From Trichuris trichiura (lineage: Eukaryota; Nematoda; Enoplea; Trichinellida; Trichuridae): DNA of 64,000 bases. Below, one piece after another: positions 12,801-28,210 of this stretch (the stretch's first letter is position 1; each line of letters opens with the position of its first letter). Under the pieces are notes generated by a model. It did no database searches and was not told where the DNA came from. It was given only the letters and a program-made list of their open reading frames with translations. The DNA lies in assembly GCA_037903355.1 (NCBI GenBank), contig JBAJFE010000018.1, forward strand, positions 558,001 through 622,000, read 5' to 3'. A program made the position numbers and the translations under genes.

Positions 12801-14041
12801 TTTTTTTCGTAGGCTCTAACGTGTATCCGCACGCCCAGCTGCCTCCTCGCTATTCGCCTTATCTTCATGGATCTAGGTAAAATTGTCAGTTCTGGTCAGT
12901 ATTCGTTTTACCGTATTTATTCGTCAGGGTGTGTCCCGTATCGCCGACCACTGCTGGGTCAGCTTTCTGCCATGCCGTCAATGGTGCTTATTCTCATGCC
13001 AGTCAGGTGCAACAAGTGTCAACTATGGGCGAATGCTATTCTGCAGGGTCTACGCCTCGAAGGCCTCCGCTGGTGCCACATCGATCTCCGGTACCACCGC
13101 CGGCACCGCGTTCGAGCCATGGAAATTCAAGGAGCAAAGTTGCTGGCATTGCAACAGCTGAACGGCTTCTGGCAGAGGAAGATTTATCAGAGCTGGCAGG
13201 CACATTGACCAGATGTAAGCAACCGCCCATTCCAGTAGCAAGGTCCAGCTTGAAAGGCTCTCTGACCCTTTCCGCTTCGGTTAGCTCCTCGACACCACCA
13301 CCCCACGTCGCCGAAACAACTAGCAGCACCATGACAGTGAAAGAGGCGCCCATTCCGGATGCCGATCGAAACCGTAGGCGACCTTTAGAAGCTCAGTCAT
13401 CTGAATCTCTCGGACTGAGCCGACTTGAATCGTCAACAAACTCTTTGAAATCAAATGATAGCGGAAGCCAGCGACCAGTTGTTGAGGTGTTTAATCCCTC
13501 CGAGCAAAATTCGGAGCCTATCGCGGCGGACCATTCTGACCAGACGGATGCTGGTCGGCCGCCATCGTTTGTATGTCAGGCAGCAACGTCAGCTTCAATA
13601 AGCAATCAAGGTGGTTCCTTAACCTTGGAAGGCACTGGTGTTTGTCTGAAGGTGCCAAGAAATGCGTTGGCCTCCTCCGCGGAAATGTTTCTTAAACTTC
13701 TCTCCACCGAAACGGTTGACGGGAGTAGCAAAGGTGAGAACATTTTTCTTATTATTCTTTCCATAGCCGCAGCAGTTGAAGATAATAAAATTGCAGAGCA
13801 TAACATGGTGCTGGTCGCTGGTCCGGCCGGACTGCAGTTCTCGTCGCCCGTTGAGCTATGCCTTCCGCGCTGCGTCTTTTCCGAATTGCACCGTTGGTAC
13901 CTGACCTTCCAAGCGACCAACTGCTTAAGCGACTCGAGTCTTGGCTCTACCGGTGATTGGCAAACGCTCAATCCAAATGGTGAAAGCGTGAAAAAGGAAG
14001 CCAACCTTGACAATGTAACATTTTTTGTCAGCAACTTTTAA
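549..14041 (+). CDS. Tight-junction scaffold ZO-1 / TJP homologue (MAGUK with ZU5), 5' partial
   Basis: This is a membrane-associated guanylate-kinase scaffold of the ZO family, which links junction receptors to actin. I read 24 exons: 549-596, 2377-2501, 2562-2661, 5985-6072, 6121-6330, 6446-6536, 6600-6730, 8390-8667, 8728-8879, 8933-9121, 9181-9393, 9447-9597, 10298-10523, 10588-10784, 10840-10965, 11015-11063, 11365-11487, 11624-11809, 11881-11954, 12502-12659, 12708-12754, 12813-12876, 12928-13733, 13767-14041. They join in phase to about 1368 residues. PDZ1 lies in exons 1-3 ([17 protein letters not shown], the ZO signature). PDZ2 lies in 5985-6330 ([10 protein letters not shown]) and PDZ3 in 8390-8850 (REEAVLFLL). 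An SH3 follows ([13 protein letters not shown]), then a guanylate-kinase-like domain with no catalytic P-loop ([16 protein letters not shown]), a long Ser/Pro-rich linker in small exons, and a C-terminal ZU5 from about 13600. That order is diagnostic of ZO proteins. The start codon was not found; the two smallest linker exons are the least certain. Confidence 0.94.
597..2376 (+). other. Intron of the ZO-1 homologue
   Basis: A 1.8-kb intron splits PDZ1, with donor GTAAGC and acceptor TTTTCAG. Short ORFs on both strands inside it have no recognisable domain and look like chance. Confidence 0.75.
2662..5984 (+). other. Large intron of the ZO-1 homologue
   Basis: This 3.3-kb intron lies between PDZ1 and PDZ2, with donor GTATGT and acceptor TTTTAG. 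I see no nested gene or structured repeat. Extra alternative exons between PDZ1 and PDZ2 cannot be excluded. Confidence 0.7.
6820..6862. repeat. (TA)n(TG)n microsatellite
   Basis: An uninterrupted run of TA dinucleotides passes directly into TG dinucleotides inside a ZO-1 intron. Confidence 0.95.
6893..7614. mobile_element. Palindromic, internally deleted Penelope-like element remnant
   Basis: An imperfect palindrome is centred near 7335. The inner part (about 7245-7480) is two head-to-head copies of a Penelope terminal repeat. Each contains the CTGAAGACGGGTC / GACCCGAAAGCTCC block also found at the ends of the full element at 31095-33420. The right side ends with the same tail motif (CCCGTAC followed by ACATCACATT). 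The palindrome continues for about 140 bp beyond these copies on each side (for example TTGTCAATTACGACAATGC against GCATTGTCTTAATTGACAA). No coding region remains. Confidence 0.8.
7033..7219. mobile_element. MITE (Tc1/mariner/pogo-like ends) inserted in the palindrome
   Basis: A 187-bp element is flanked by TA on both sides (7031-7032 and 7220-7221). Its terminal inverted repeats begin CAGTAAAACTCCCG and end CGGGGGTTTTACTG. It has internal GTTGACCACC-type subrepeats and no ORF. CAG...CTG ends with TA duplication are typical of pogo/Tigger-type non-autonomous elements. It interrupts only the left arm of the surrounding palindrome, so it inserted after the palindrome formed. Confidence 0.85.
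7620..8389 (+). other. Remainder of a ZO-1 intron
   Basis: This is AT-rich sequence between the palindromic element and the exon at 8390. A short imperfect palindrome around GGCATT / AATGCC lies at 7660-7760. No gene is seen. Confidence 0.6.
9598..10297 (+). other. Intron within the guanylate-kinase-like domain of the ZO-1 homologue
   Basis: A 700-bp intron with donor GTATGC and acceptor TTCCAG separates LAAIRN from the [14 protein letters not shown] exon. Nothing else is recognisable. Confidence 0.8.
12047..12252. mobile_element. Foldback MITE, copy 1
   Basis: This hairpin-forming element has arms sharing ATAAGGAATATATG, GGGGCGTTATTATACTGGTC and, inverted, ACCAGTAATAACGACGCC and AATGTATTCC. 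The same arms occur at 39361-39641 and as a half copy at 35909-36055. It lies in the ZO-1 intron 11955-12501 and has no ORF. Confidence 0.75.
13734..13766 (+). other. 33-bp intron splitting the ZU5 domain
   Basis: A very short intron (donor AAAG|GTGAGA, acceptor CCATAG|CC) is a multiple of three and contains no stop, so retention would add 11 residues in frame. Splicing is favoured because removal restores the usual ZU5 spacing before [15 protein letters not shown]. Confidence 0.75.
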
Positions 14042-14053
14042 AGTACCCATTGC

Positions 14054-15660
14054 ATCACTATGTTCGCAATGCTACCTAAGGTTTTATACTTGCATAGCTC
14101 CTTCCGTTCACGTAGCATTTAATGTTCAAATGCAAACGCCTGATGTCACCTGATATTGTTTGTACGTCGCCCCGCTATGCCAATTGTAACTGTTATTACA
14201 CGCAATGCCATAGGCAGTTTTTGCATGGCAGGACGAAGCGTTTCCTTGTACGTATCGAGCATATTGCAAAGTCGCTGGCTAGCAACGAAAATTTGAAAAT
14301 CGCAGAGGGCAATTGCTAACTGTTACGAATAGGTACGCGTCGCTTTGTGGAAAACGTATATACGCTGAACGCGTAGCATCGAAAAGGATCCGGCGTGTTT
14401 TGCCCCAAATGATTTGATTTAGACCTGACTTGTACTAATAGAGTCCGGTGTCAATGGTATGACCGTTGTTTCTGGATCCTCTCCCTTACATTTAGATAAC
14501 GTGCATTATGTTGCTTGTAGAAACGTAGCACATGCAAAGGAACCACAGTGCAAACGCAATGCCGTAAACTAAACGTAAAGGGCATGATCCGGTGCCGACA
14601 GTCGTACAGCTGTAAGGACAGGACAAGAGAGGAGCAGAAAGCTCCGGAATAAAAAAATTGGTTTTTTAAAAGCGGGTCCCACCGCCCATAAAATCTTCCA
14701 TTAGGTTTATCCTTAAGTAGAACAGGTTTATAGTATGCTGCACCGAGTGAACATGAGCATCAGCAAAAATAGTACGAGTACGGATGGTTCTAACTAAAGG
14801 GATATCTAAAGCAGCAGAGCTTTAAAATAAGAATAAGTTTTATCACACTTTAAGGCATGACAGAAATAGCAGCCGCTTTTTCATGTGATTGACAAACCAA
14901 CCTGCACATCGTTAGTACCGTAACTATGCCTACGTGTTTTTTAGTAGTCAGTTTCTGCTTTGTTGCTCTAGTAGTAGACGATTGTACGTGACGAAGACGG
15001 TCGTGCATGCATGTTGACGTTACGTTAAGGCAACATGCACTTATTTTCTTGTTAGTGCCTATCCTTTTGGGCACTCCAGCAAAGCAGCCTTTGGCTTTTG
15101 CACGTGGGGCAGCATCAGCGAAAACTGTTAATATTTTCTGGATGCTTCCGCTTCCAACATCTGAGTTAAAGGGAAGCGTGCGATTAAGCTGAATTCCATG
15201 GTGGCCGACTGGCATTGTATGCTCGGTGGGTGGAACCGCCCACTCAACCATCGCTTGAAGCGACGTTAGCAGCTTTTGAAACTTGGCTAACTACGAAAGT
15301 GATCGTCTGTGCCAAATAGCATGGAATCGGCAGGCGACATTAGAACTTACAGGTACCTGCTGATCCCTGCGTTGTTGCTTTGCATGAAATGGCACTTCTA
15401 TTGACGAAGACGAAGTGATGAGTCACCATCTTTATGGTTATCGCTGATACAGGCACAGACTCGCAGAATGCTTGCGAGCGATTATTGTCATACAAGGACG
15501 TAAAGCTTCAGAACAGCCTTGACGTTGCGGAGCAAATGAAAATCGGCAGAAAAGAAGCAGTCGAGCTCCTGACGCAAGAACTACTGGCGAGCTCATCTCG
15601 AACAACGGAAGACCACTGGTGTTACAGCATCAGTTATTTCCATTGGGAAGAAGAAAAGAT
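14054..15660. other. Intergenic sequence, no recognised gene
   Basis: This stretch follows the ZO-1 stop and precedes the coding minisatellite. ORFs at 14850-15251 (-, 133 aa) and 15434-15694 (+, 86 aa) have no domain I recognise. The second leads into the repeat ORF in another frame and may belong to the same decayed element. Confidence 0.5.
14648..14653 (+). terminator. Candidate polyadenylation signal for the ZO-1 homologue
   Basis: AATAAA lies 607 bp past the ZO-1 stop and is the first one I noticed downstream. The distance makes the assignment tentative. Confidence 0.35.
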
Positions 15661-15665
15661 ATGCT

Positions 15666-16232
15666 ATGAGAAGATATGTTCGCGGAAGGCTTGAACAAGC
15701 GACCAAAAGCTTGACGCCAGAGCTGTTCGACTGGCAGCCTGATGCCATGAGAATATATGTACGCGGAAGGCTTGAACGAGTGACCAAAAGCTTGACGTCA
15801 GAGCTGTTCGACTGGCAGCCTGACGTCACGAGAAGATATGTTCATGGAAGGCCTGAACGAGTGGCCGAAAGCTTGACGTCAGAGCTGTTCGACTGGCAGC
15901 CTGACGTCACGAGAAGATATGTTCACGGAAGGCCTGAACGAGTTGCGGAAAGCTTGACGTCAGAGCTGTTCGACTGGCAGCCTGACGTCACGAGAAGATA
16001 TGTTCACAGAAGGCCTGAACGAGTTGCGGAAAGCTTGACGTCAGAGCTGTTCGACTGGCAGCCTGACGTCACGAGAAGATATGTTCACGGAAGGCCTGAA
16101 CGAGTTGCGGAAAGCTTGACGTCAGAGCTGTTCGACTGGCAGCCTGACGTCACGAGAAGATATGTTCACAGAAGGCCTGAACGAGTGGCCGAAAGCTTGA
16201 CGCCAGAGCTGTTCGATTGGCAGCCTGACGTC
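15666..16232. repeat. 81-bp tandem repeat, seven units, rich in TGACGTCA
   Basis: Seven units of 81 bp are nearly identical in units 3-7. Most carry two copies of the perfect palindrome TGACGTCA, one in CTTGACGTCAGAG and one in CCTGACGTCACGAG. I count about 11 across the array. Confidence 0.95.
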
Positions 16233-16301
16233 ATGCATCACCTAGTGACGTTGGTTGAAGCAGTGTTGGCTGCAGAAATCCTTGCGTCGTTGTTCAAGTA
16301 G
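15666..16301 (+). CDS. 211-codon ORF made of seven 27-residue repeats
   Basis: An uninterrupted ORF runs through seven tandem 81-bp units (15666-16232) and then a 22-residue tail. The unit reads RRYVHGRPERVAESLTSELF then DWQPDVT. The period is a multiple of three, so every unit keeps frame. Units 1-2 are more diverged (RGRLEQATK, RGRLERVTK) and units 3-7 differ at one or a few residues. I do not recognise the protein. It is strongly charged and has no signal peptide or membrane segment. The ORF could be a by-product of a stop-free minisatellite, because no splice-supported partner exons were found. Neighbouring sequence looks like a decayed retroelement. Confidence 0.35.
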   Translation: MRRYVRGRLEQATKSLTPELFDWQPDAMRIYVRGRLERVTKSLTSELFDWQPDVTRRYVHGRPERVAESLTSELFDWQPDVTRRYVHGRPERVAESLTSELFDWQPDVTRRYVHRRPERVAESLTSELFDWQPDVTRRYVHGRPERVAESLTSELFDWQPDVTRRYVHRRPERVAESLTPELFDWQPDVMHHLVTLVEAVLAAEILASLFK

Positions 16302-17250
16302 TACCAGAAGGCGAAACAGCTCTCCTAAAAGCGTTCCTGTATTACGCGCAGGCGAAAATCCGCATAGTGTATGATAATACTTCGGGTTTTGTCATTCCCA
16401 AATGATATTACTCGAGAGAGCTAACGAAACTGTCGGTGGTTGGATGCTCGCCTTGGATATTCGACGATCACAGTGGAATTAGAATTGGGCAATGGGTGCC
16501 AAAGGTACAACGATATGTTAGCGGCGGCAGCACCCTCAACACACATCTGCTGACTCATATGGGAATAGTATCCCGCGGTAACCATGAGTGTGCGTAAAGA
16601 CCTATTCTATAAAATACCGGCAAAATCGGCTGATGCCAACTGGGATTAGCCGTCGTAAAAGGAGGAAACTTCGGAATATGGGCACGTCGCGAACATTTCC
16701 AATGATATTAATCAGTGGAAAGATAGAATGATATGTCTCTCAGTGGGTCCAGTTATGGAACACGCTGTTCAAACGATATCAACGATGAAGGAGGCCTTCG
16801 ACGGCCCTTGGATGATAGCAAAACCTGCAGACTTCGCAGCAGAGGCTTCACCGCACCAATATGTTGACAGTCATCTGCTTGGAACCGCACACTGTATAAT
16901 GATATTCTGCAATTCAAGGAGGTCTTCGAGACAGCTGCAGTCCATTGAACATCAAAACGATATGTCAGCGTTGGGCGTTCAGATCTAATTAAGTCTGCAC
17001 GGCCTGTTTGATTACACTGCCGAAAGCAATGTTTCACGACAGGATGTTCGGATGTCACTGCCCAGAGCATAGTTTCATCACAGGAATCTTTGGGCAAACG
17101 TTCATTGCTCCTGCGCTTAGCGATGTGAGAGAAGAGTTTGCAGTTACGGCGACAAATGATATTCCGCTAAATGCGGCTGCTCAGGTCAGAACTGGGAATG
17201 AATGTTTGCGAATGCCGAGCAAAAGTTGAAGAGACGCCTATCAAAGTATA
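16302..17250. pseudogene. Probable decayed retroelement coding sequence
   Basis: Short frames are broken by stops. Around 16345-16402 the frame reads AKIRIVYDNTSGFVIPK and then a stop. This resembles the KxRVVFDAS segment at the start of BEL/Pao-type reverse transcriptases. No complete RT motif set follows, so the family call is weak. Confidence 0.25.
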
Positions 17251-17872
17251 GAAGATATTAACAGCTGGCGAGAGCAGCACCGCCTACAATTGGAAAAGCG
17301 AGTAGCAGATGCTAAATACGCACCACAAACGGACCCAAGGACAGAGCTAAAGACAAGATGGTGCGAATGAATTTAAAATATTGAAAATGGACCAGTATAC
17401 CAAACGTTTATCGTTTATTGGCTCGTTGTTGCTCATTGTTAGTGTTGCCGCCGTTGTGGAAGGTCGGTTGGGTGCTCGCTGCAAAGTCTGACTGACTAGG
17501 TGGGACCAAAGCCCAACGGGTCAAGATAGACCTGACGGCTGAGGTCTCCGCCAAGGTCGGTCGGATGGAGCGGCTTGCTAACATAATGACCGACCCAACG
17601 GGCGGTACACAGTGCTGATGACGGGCCTCGGTGAGGCCCAAAAGCTCCGTGATTTACTGTTTTGAAATAAACGTTAATTTAACCAACGACTTGCTAAACC
17701 GCAAGAAATCTTCCCTCCGAATGGACCAGTATAGAAAATATTAACAGCTGGCGAGAGCAGCGCCGCCTACAATGAGAACAGCATGCACCTGAAGCTGAAT
17801 ATGCAGCATGAACAGACCCAAGGACAGCTAGAAACAAGATGGTGCAAATAAATTTAAAGTAAAACAGTGGAT
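17242..17872. repeat. Pair of direct repeats of about 140 bp flanking a 340-bp spacer
   Basis: Copies at about 17242-17400 and 17730-17871 share TATTAACAGCTGGCGAGAGC, CGCCTACAAT, GACCCAAGGACAG, ACAAGATGGTGC and AATTTAAA. ATGGACCAGTATA also occurs at both junctions. They could be terminal repeats of a degraded element or an unequal duplication. The spacer has a 77-aa ORF on the minus strand (17408-17641) with no recognised domain. Confidence 0.65.
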
Positions 17873-20055
17873 CCAGAAAAAGTTTTGGATATCCGGTTAT
17901 TAACAAGGCAACGCTCGCAGGACGGTATATGGTGCAATGGAAACGATTTAGTTAATGCAAATCTGCTTTCAATACTTTCTTTTCAAATAGCGAAAGAGTT
18001 TTGACGGGCCAACATACTATGAGCATTGACACTTGCAGATGTCTTCTCAGAATCCTATCAGTTGTATCCTATGAGAACTTAACATGTCACATGATTTTTC
18101 CTACTGAAAATGTATTTTTTTGTATTCTCTAAGACGATTTTTTCGATTCTTCTCATCCGCCTTCTGCCTGTATTCCGCGACCAGAAATTTAACTGAGTCA
18201 TAAGAGTTTCTTTTTGTAAATATTTCAAATTCTCATCTGTATTTCACTTGTTTTATTTCCTTCGTAAGCCGAACAGCAATTGTCTTTCTGGAACACTTTT
18301 CTTTGCCATAGTTCCAAAGGCCATCTCAGCTCTCTTCTAAAGGCTACTTTGAATTCTATCCGCTGCAAATAGTTCTATCACAAAAGCTACCCAGGTAACA
18401 TATCATTGCAATAAGAGAAAAAACGTGTTATTCGCATCGTCGTGTGTAAGAAAATCCGTACTTTCCTTACAGCACCGTACAATGTTTTGTGTGCTTATTC
18501 AGCCAAGTTCTGCAAGTAAGTTTATTCTTTGAGACAAGTATGGAGCACTCAAGATCTGTTGGGTACCGTTATCAGCATTGAAAATACCATAACAAATAGT
18601 ATTTTTTCTTTTTTTCCATAACTATTCATGAATACTTGAAATTAATAATTTTTAACACGAAACCTGCAAAAAGAAATAAAATCCTTTTGCATTGAAAAAG
18701 CCTATTGCTTTACTATAGCGTGAATGAACATTTGTTGGGTTTTTTTCTCTTCTGTGCCTATCACGTTGTGTAATTGACAATCGGCAACATATTGAGCAAA
18801 AAGAGTGCACGTAGAAAACGTTCGTGACAATAATTTTTCTTTTGATCAAACCGCGCACTTTTCACGGTATCATTTTGGCAGATCACCCATTTTCCAAACC
18901 TTTTTGTCGGAGACTTAGCACGAACACCTTTCAACGTCGTTGTTCAACTATAAACATTTTCAGATAGGAAACTTAAATGAGGAATAGAATCAGGAGATTA
19001 AGCATAGTTTATTAATAAGCTATAAAGTGCAGTCTGAAAAAAATGATCATAACCAAAATAAAAAAGATGTTTGGGGTAATCTGTCAAGAATGGGTAAGTG
19101 GCTATCCGTAGATGCACGATGATAAACACGACACGTTATTGTTAAAAATAGTGTACCGCCACAGTTAATTTACTATAAGTTTATAATTACCACTTTGTTT
19201 GTATTGTTTTTTGCTGGAAAGAGTTGCTCGTTTGACGCAAGCGATTTTTGAAATCAGGCACACAGAATGCAGTAATCAGGTAGAACAGCTACTGCCTATC
19301 CTTTCCCTTCTTACTTTCTTGCCTTCATGTAGCACAGTTGACTTGTATAGATGTCCAGTCTTTTCCTTCCGCATTATTGAAACACCCACAAGCGTTATTT
19401 CATTTTTGATCGAATAGTACAAAACGAATATGCAGCACTCATTGTTCTATAATTCAGTGTTTTTCTAGTGAACCCCCGATCGTACTTCTTTGAACGTCTG
19501 ACAAATAAATGGTTTGTTCCTTTCCTAAATCTTGTGAAATAGGATAAAGTGACGCAATAATTTGATGCTCGATGCCTATAACTTGTTCAGTTTACTCTTT
19601 GGGATTAAACAGTTACGTATGGAGAAGTATAGAACTGACAATAATATTAACGATGGAACGAAGCGGCAATAAGCTTGTATTTACTTGTTCTAAACCGTTA
19701 TTAAAGTTTTAGAAGCCCGTTAGAAACCAATTAAATCTGAAGGACACCTACATTCACTTCCCGTCATCATGATTGAGTTACGGTTGGAGTCAAATAATAA
19801 GCTTGCATTCTTGTTCTTTTTCATTAAACTTGTTATTTTAGCGAGAATGAAAAAGATTACATGAACTCTATGGTACATGCTGTAGTCATTAGATTATACG
19901 CACTTCCATCTGCAAAGTCTAATTCGAAAAATACGTTCGCCCGAATCTGCTCCTTTCACCTTCCTTTTTCAGGCCAAAACGTGGCGCTATTCGTATTTGA
20001 ACGCATGAAGCGACAATTCCGACTTCACTGTATATTAGTTACTCCACCTTGACGC
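17873..20055. other. AT-rich intergenic DNA
   Basis: Only chance-length ORFs are seen. There are no convincing splice-bounded exons, RNA genes or repeats. Confidence 0.6.
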
Positions 20056-20059
20056 CTCG

Positions 20060-20580
20060 TCAACTTGAGCCCCGCCTTAAGGTGAGACATGTTTGCGCCG
20101 GAACTTCAGACTGGTCCACCTTGACGCAATGTAAAGATGTGACATCTGTCAGCTTGAACAAAGACGATTCCACGTTTATCCGGTGCCAGAGGTCCCCGCT
20201 TCAACGTGCGTCAGACCGTGGTGACATAAAACCGCCTTTGGCAAAAACATCTTGTCTCAGCGTCAAGACGTTCCTTAGCGTCTAATCGTGGCAATGTCAA
20301 ACCAGCAAGTGCTAATCCATTTTGACTCAGCGTCAAGACGTTTCCTCGCGTCTAATCGTAACAACGTCAAACCGGCAGGCAGCGGTCCATCTTGACGCAG
20401 CGTCAAAACGTTGGTAGCGTCAAACCGGCAGACGTCGAACCATCTCGACGCAGAGTCAAAACGTTTTTCTCCGTCAAACACTTGTAAAGTCAAGCTGGCA
20501 GGCGTCAATCCGTTTTCACGCTGCGCCAAGGTTTACCTGAGAGGCGTCCTGTGGCGATGTCAAACCGGTGCGTGTTAGAT
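20060..20580. repeat. Degenerate minisatellite built on TTGACGC / GCGTCAA
   Basis: The phrase CGTCAAACCGGCAGRCGTC...CATCTTGACGCAGCGTCAA recurs about every 65-75 bp with substitutions and indels. Clear units lie at 20240-20530 and eroded ones at the 5' side. Each has an inverted pair TTGACGC/GCGTCAA. ORFs in it are by-products. Confidence 0.8.
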
Positions 20581-20906
20581 CTATCGCTGCTTCAAACTGT
20601 TAAATTTTCCTATTTGAGAGTAAAGCAATTTTTTTTGCGCCACGTTAAGGTGAGAGTCTGCTTGAAAGCGAAGCATTGTGCATTTGAGCACGGGACGGTT
20701 ATACCTTGACGCGACGTCATGGGTATAGGCTGTTGCAGATTCCAGTTCCTTTCCATTTATTTTCTATGTGCCGGTTGCCGGAATCTTAATGTTCTTTACA
20801 TTCAGCCTTTGCATTCTCCTCTCCAAGGCTCACGAATAGGCTCCCAACTTATTTTAAATTATTAACCAGCAAGGTGATGTCATCTTTATACTTTAAATTA
20901 TTAATA

Positions 20907-21256
20907 CAGTACAACCCTCATAAGTTGACCACCCAACAGACCGGGAAAAGCCGATCAGCATAGGAGGTGGTCACCATAAGGACGCTGTGGGTATAAGTGG
21001 CTCGACTAAATAGATTGCAGCTGAACCACCGTAAGTTGTCTATTCAATAGACTGGTCAAGTTACTGTGAACAAACTAGCATTGCGTCCATGTACCACATC
21101 ACGGCTGAAGCGGTCAACTTCCCACTTACGGAGGTGCTCCACGTATACAGGTTGTCCTTGCGCTTATTAACGTGCGGACAAATCAAATGGTCAAAATTCG
21201 GTCAACTTAGGGAGCCGGTCAATATATAGGGGTGGTCAACTTCGGGGGTTCTACTG
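20907..21256. mobile_element. MITE of the same family as 7033-7219
   Basis: The element is flanked by TA (20905-20906, 21257-21258). Ends read CAGTACAACCCTCATAAGTT and, inverted, AACTTCGGGGGTTCTACTG. It holds the same GTTGACCACC / GGTGGTCAAC subrepeats as the copy in the ZO-1 intron. At 350 bp it is longer. No transposase is encoded. Confidence 0.8.
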
Positions 21257-21258
21257 TA

Positions 21259-22690
21259 TTAAGTTGTGAGCTGTTCGTTAGCATATGTATCTCTTATTTG
21301 TTTATTACTCGTTATTGGAGTCTTGTTTCTCGGAGTTCTGCTGAATGCAGGTTCTATCGTGGAAAAAACTCCAACATCCAATGCTGCCCTTACTGTGAAG
21401 CTTGCTGGTAATCCTGTTCTGCTAGTGCTTAAGCGCACTTTGAAATATAACCCTCAAGTTTGGCTTGGGCTTAGGCGAAGGCAGAAGAAGATAGCCGGCG
21501 AACCTACCGTAAAATAGTCTCAGGTTACGGTAGACTTTTGTTGCCGGCCTTCCTGTTACCCGAGCCTCAGCTGGAACTTAAACCGCACGTTTAGGCTTAA
21601 ACTTACGTAAAGACGAAACAGGATAGCGCTTATGCTTGCCAATGAAGGAAGAACAGGATGACCGACGTTTTTGCGGAAAGGAACCTGCATTTTGTGGGTT
21701 ACGATGGTTTAGTTGAGGAGGTTCTGGCAACCTGCAATGAACTCAGTTTTTCCAGCCTCTGCACAAGTCAAATTCGGAACAATTGACGCGCATGAGCAAC
21801 ACATACTAAGGGCTTTTCAAAAACGTCACCGGGCTATACGCGCTCTACGCATTATCTCTGATCAACGTTTTTGCGGCGAAACAGTTCACTTCCGCTCCAT
21901 TTCCAATACAGAGCGAACTTAGCTCACCGATCACTGCTGCTTCCATATGGATGCAAGTTTTCCTTTTGCTTACTGCATTCGTTTCAACTAGCCGTGACCT
22001 AGTTTGTTCGGAATAGATCCACGTTCCGTACAACTATAGATCTACGTAGGCGTTCGCTTGTTGCTGTACGCTGCAGGAACTATTTTGCATTTCACTAAGG
22101 GAATCTGACCGCCATCGTAGGTATATCAAAGTGCTCCAATTAAAGCGTTGCACGAAATACAGAAAGGTGAGAATTTGGAACAGAAAAGCGGAAATGTTAC
22201 GAGTAAAACTGTAGAAGAAAAGGATAACCTTAATTGTTGAAACTCACAAAACAAAGTTAGCCACTTTAACGACGTAGGCAGGCTAAAGGACATTCTGTAC
22301 GCATTAGCATGAATTGAATGGACGTGATTGCGTTACACGACATTTGAAGAAGGAAGATTGTAAGGCAGTGAAGTTGACACCTATGTCATAACCGCAGCAA
22401 CTGCGTAAAAAAAAACGTTTTCAGGCTAACTGCAAAACTGGAGATTACGGGCGCGCGGTCGGTGAGCAAAAGTCGTCGACAAATGAGCGCGGGCTTACTT
22501 TCGCAATGGGGCTATTTAATTAAATAATGCCTTTGTCGGTTATTAAAACCATTTATCGAAAAAGGGTCAACCGAAAAAGGACAGCGCAAATGAAAAAGTT
22601 ACGACGCTATTTCGTTAGTGGGAGACGCTCAAATCAACAAACTTGAATATCACAGTTTACATGAAAAAATGTTATTAAAGAAGACGCCAG
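21259..22690. other. Intergenic DNA downstream of VPS4
   Basis: A plus-strand frame at 21266-21517 begins with a hydrophobic stretch but has no ATG at its start and no recognised splice partner. I see no other supported feature. Confidence 0.5.
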
Positions 22691-22721
22691 TTGGCCAACC
22701 AAAATGGTCCGTCCTCTTTCG

Positions 22722-28210
<5,489 letters not shown>

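Noticed and set aside
14850..15251. Minus-strand 133-codon ORF
   Set aside because: No recognised domain and no supporting splice signals; sits in repeat-rich DNA.
20275..20529. Minus-strand 84-codon ORF
   Set aside because: Lies entirely within the TTGACGC minisatellite and is explained by its periodicity.
21266..21517. Plus-strand ORF starting with a hydrophobic stretch
   Set aside because: Begins with GTG at the edge of a MITE, has no ATG, and no in-phase splice continuation was found.
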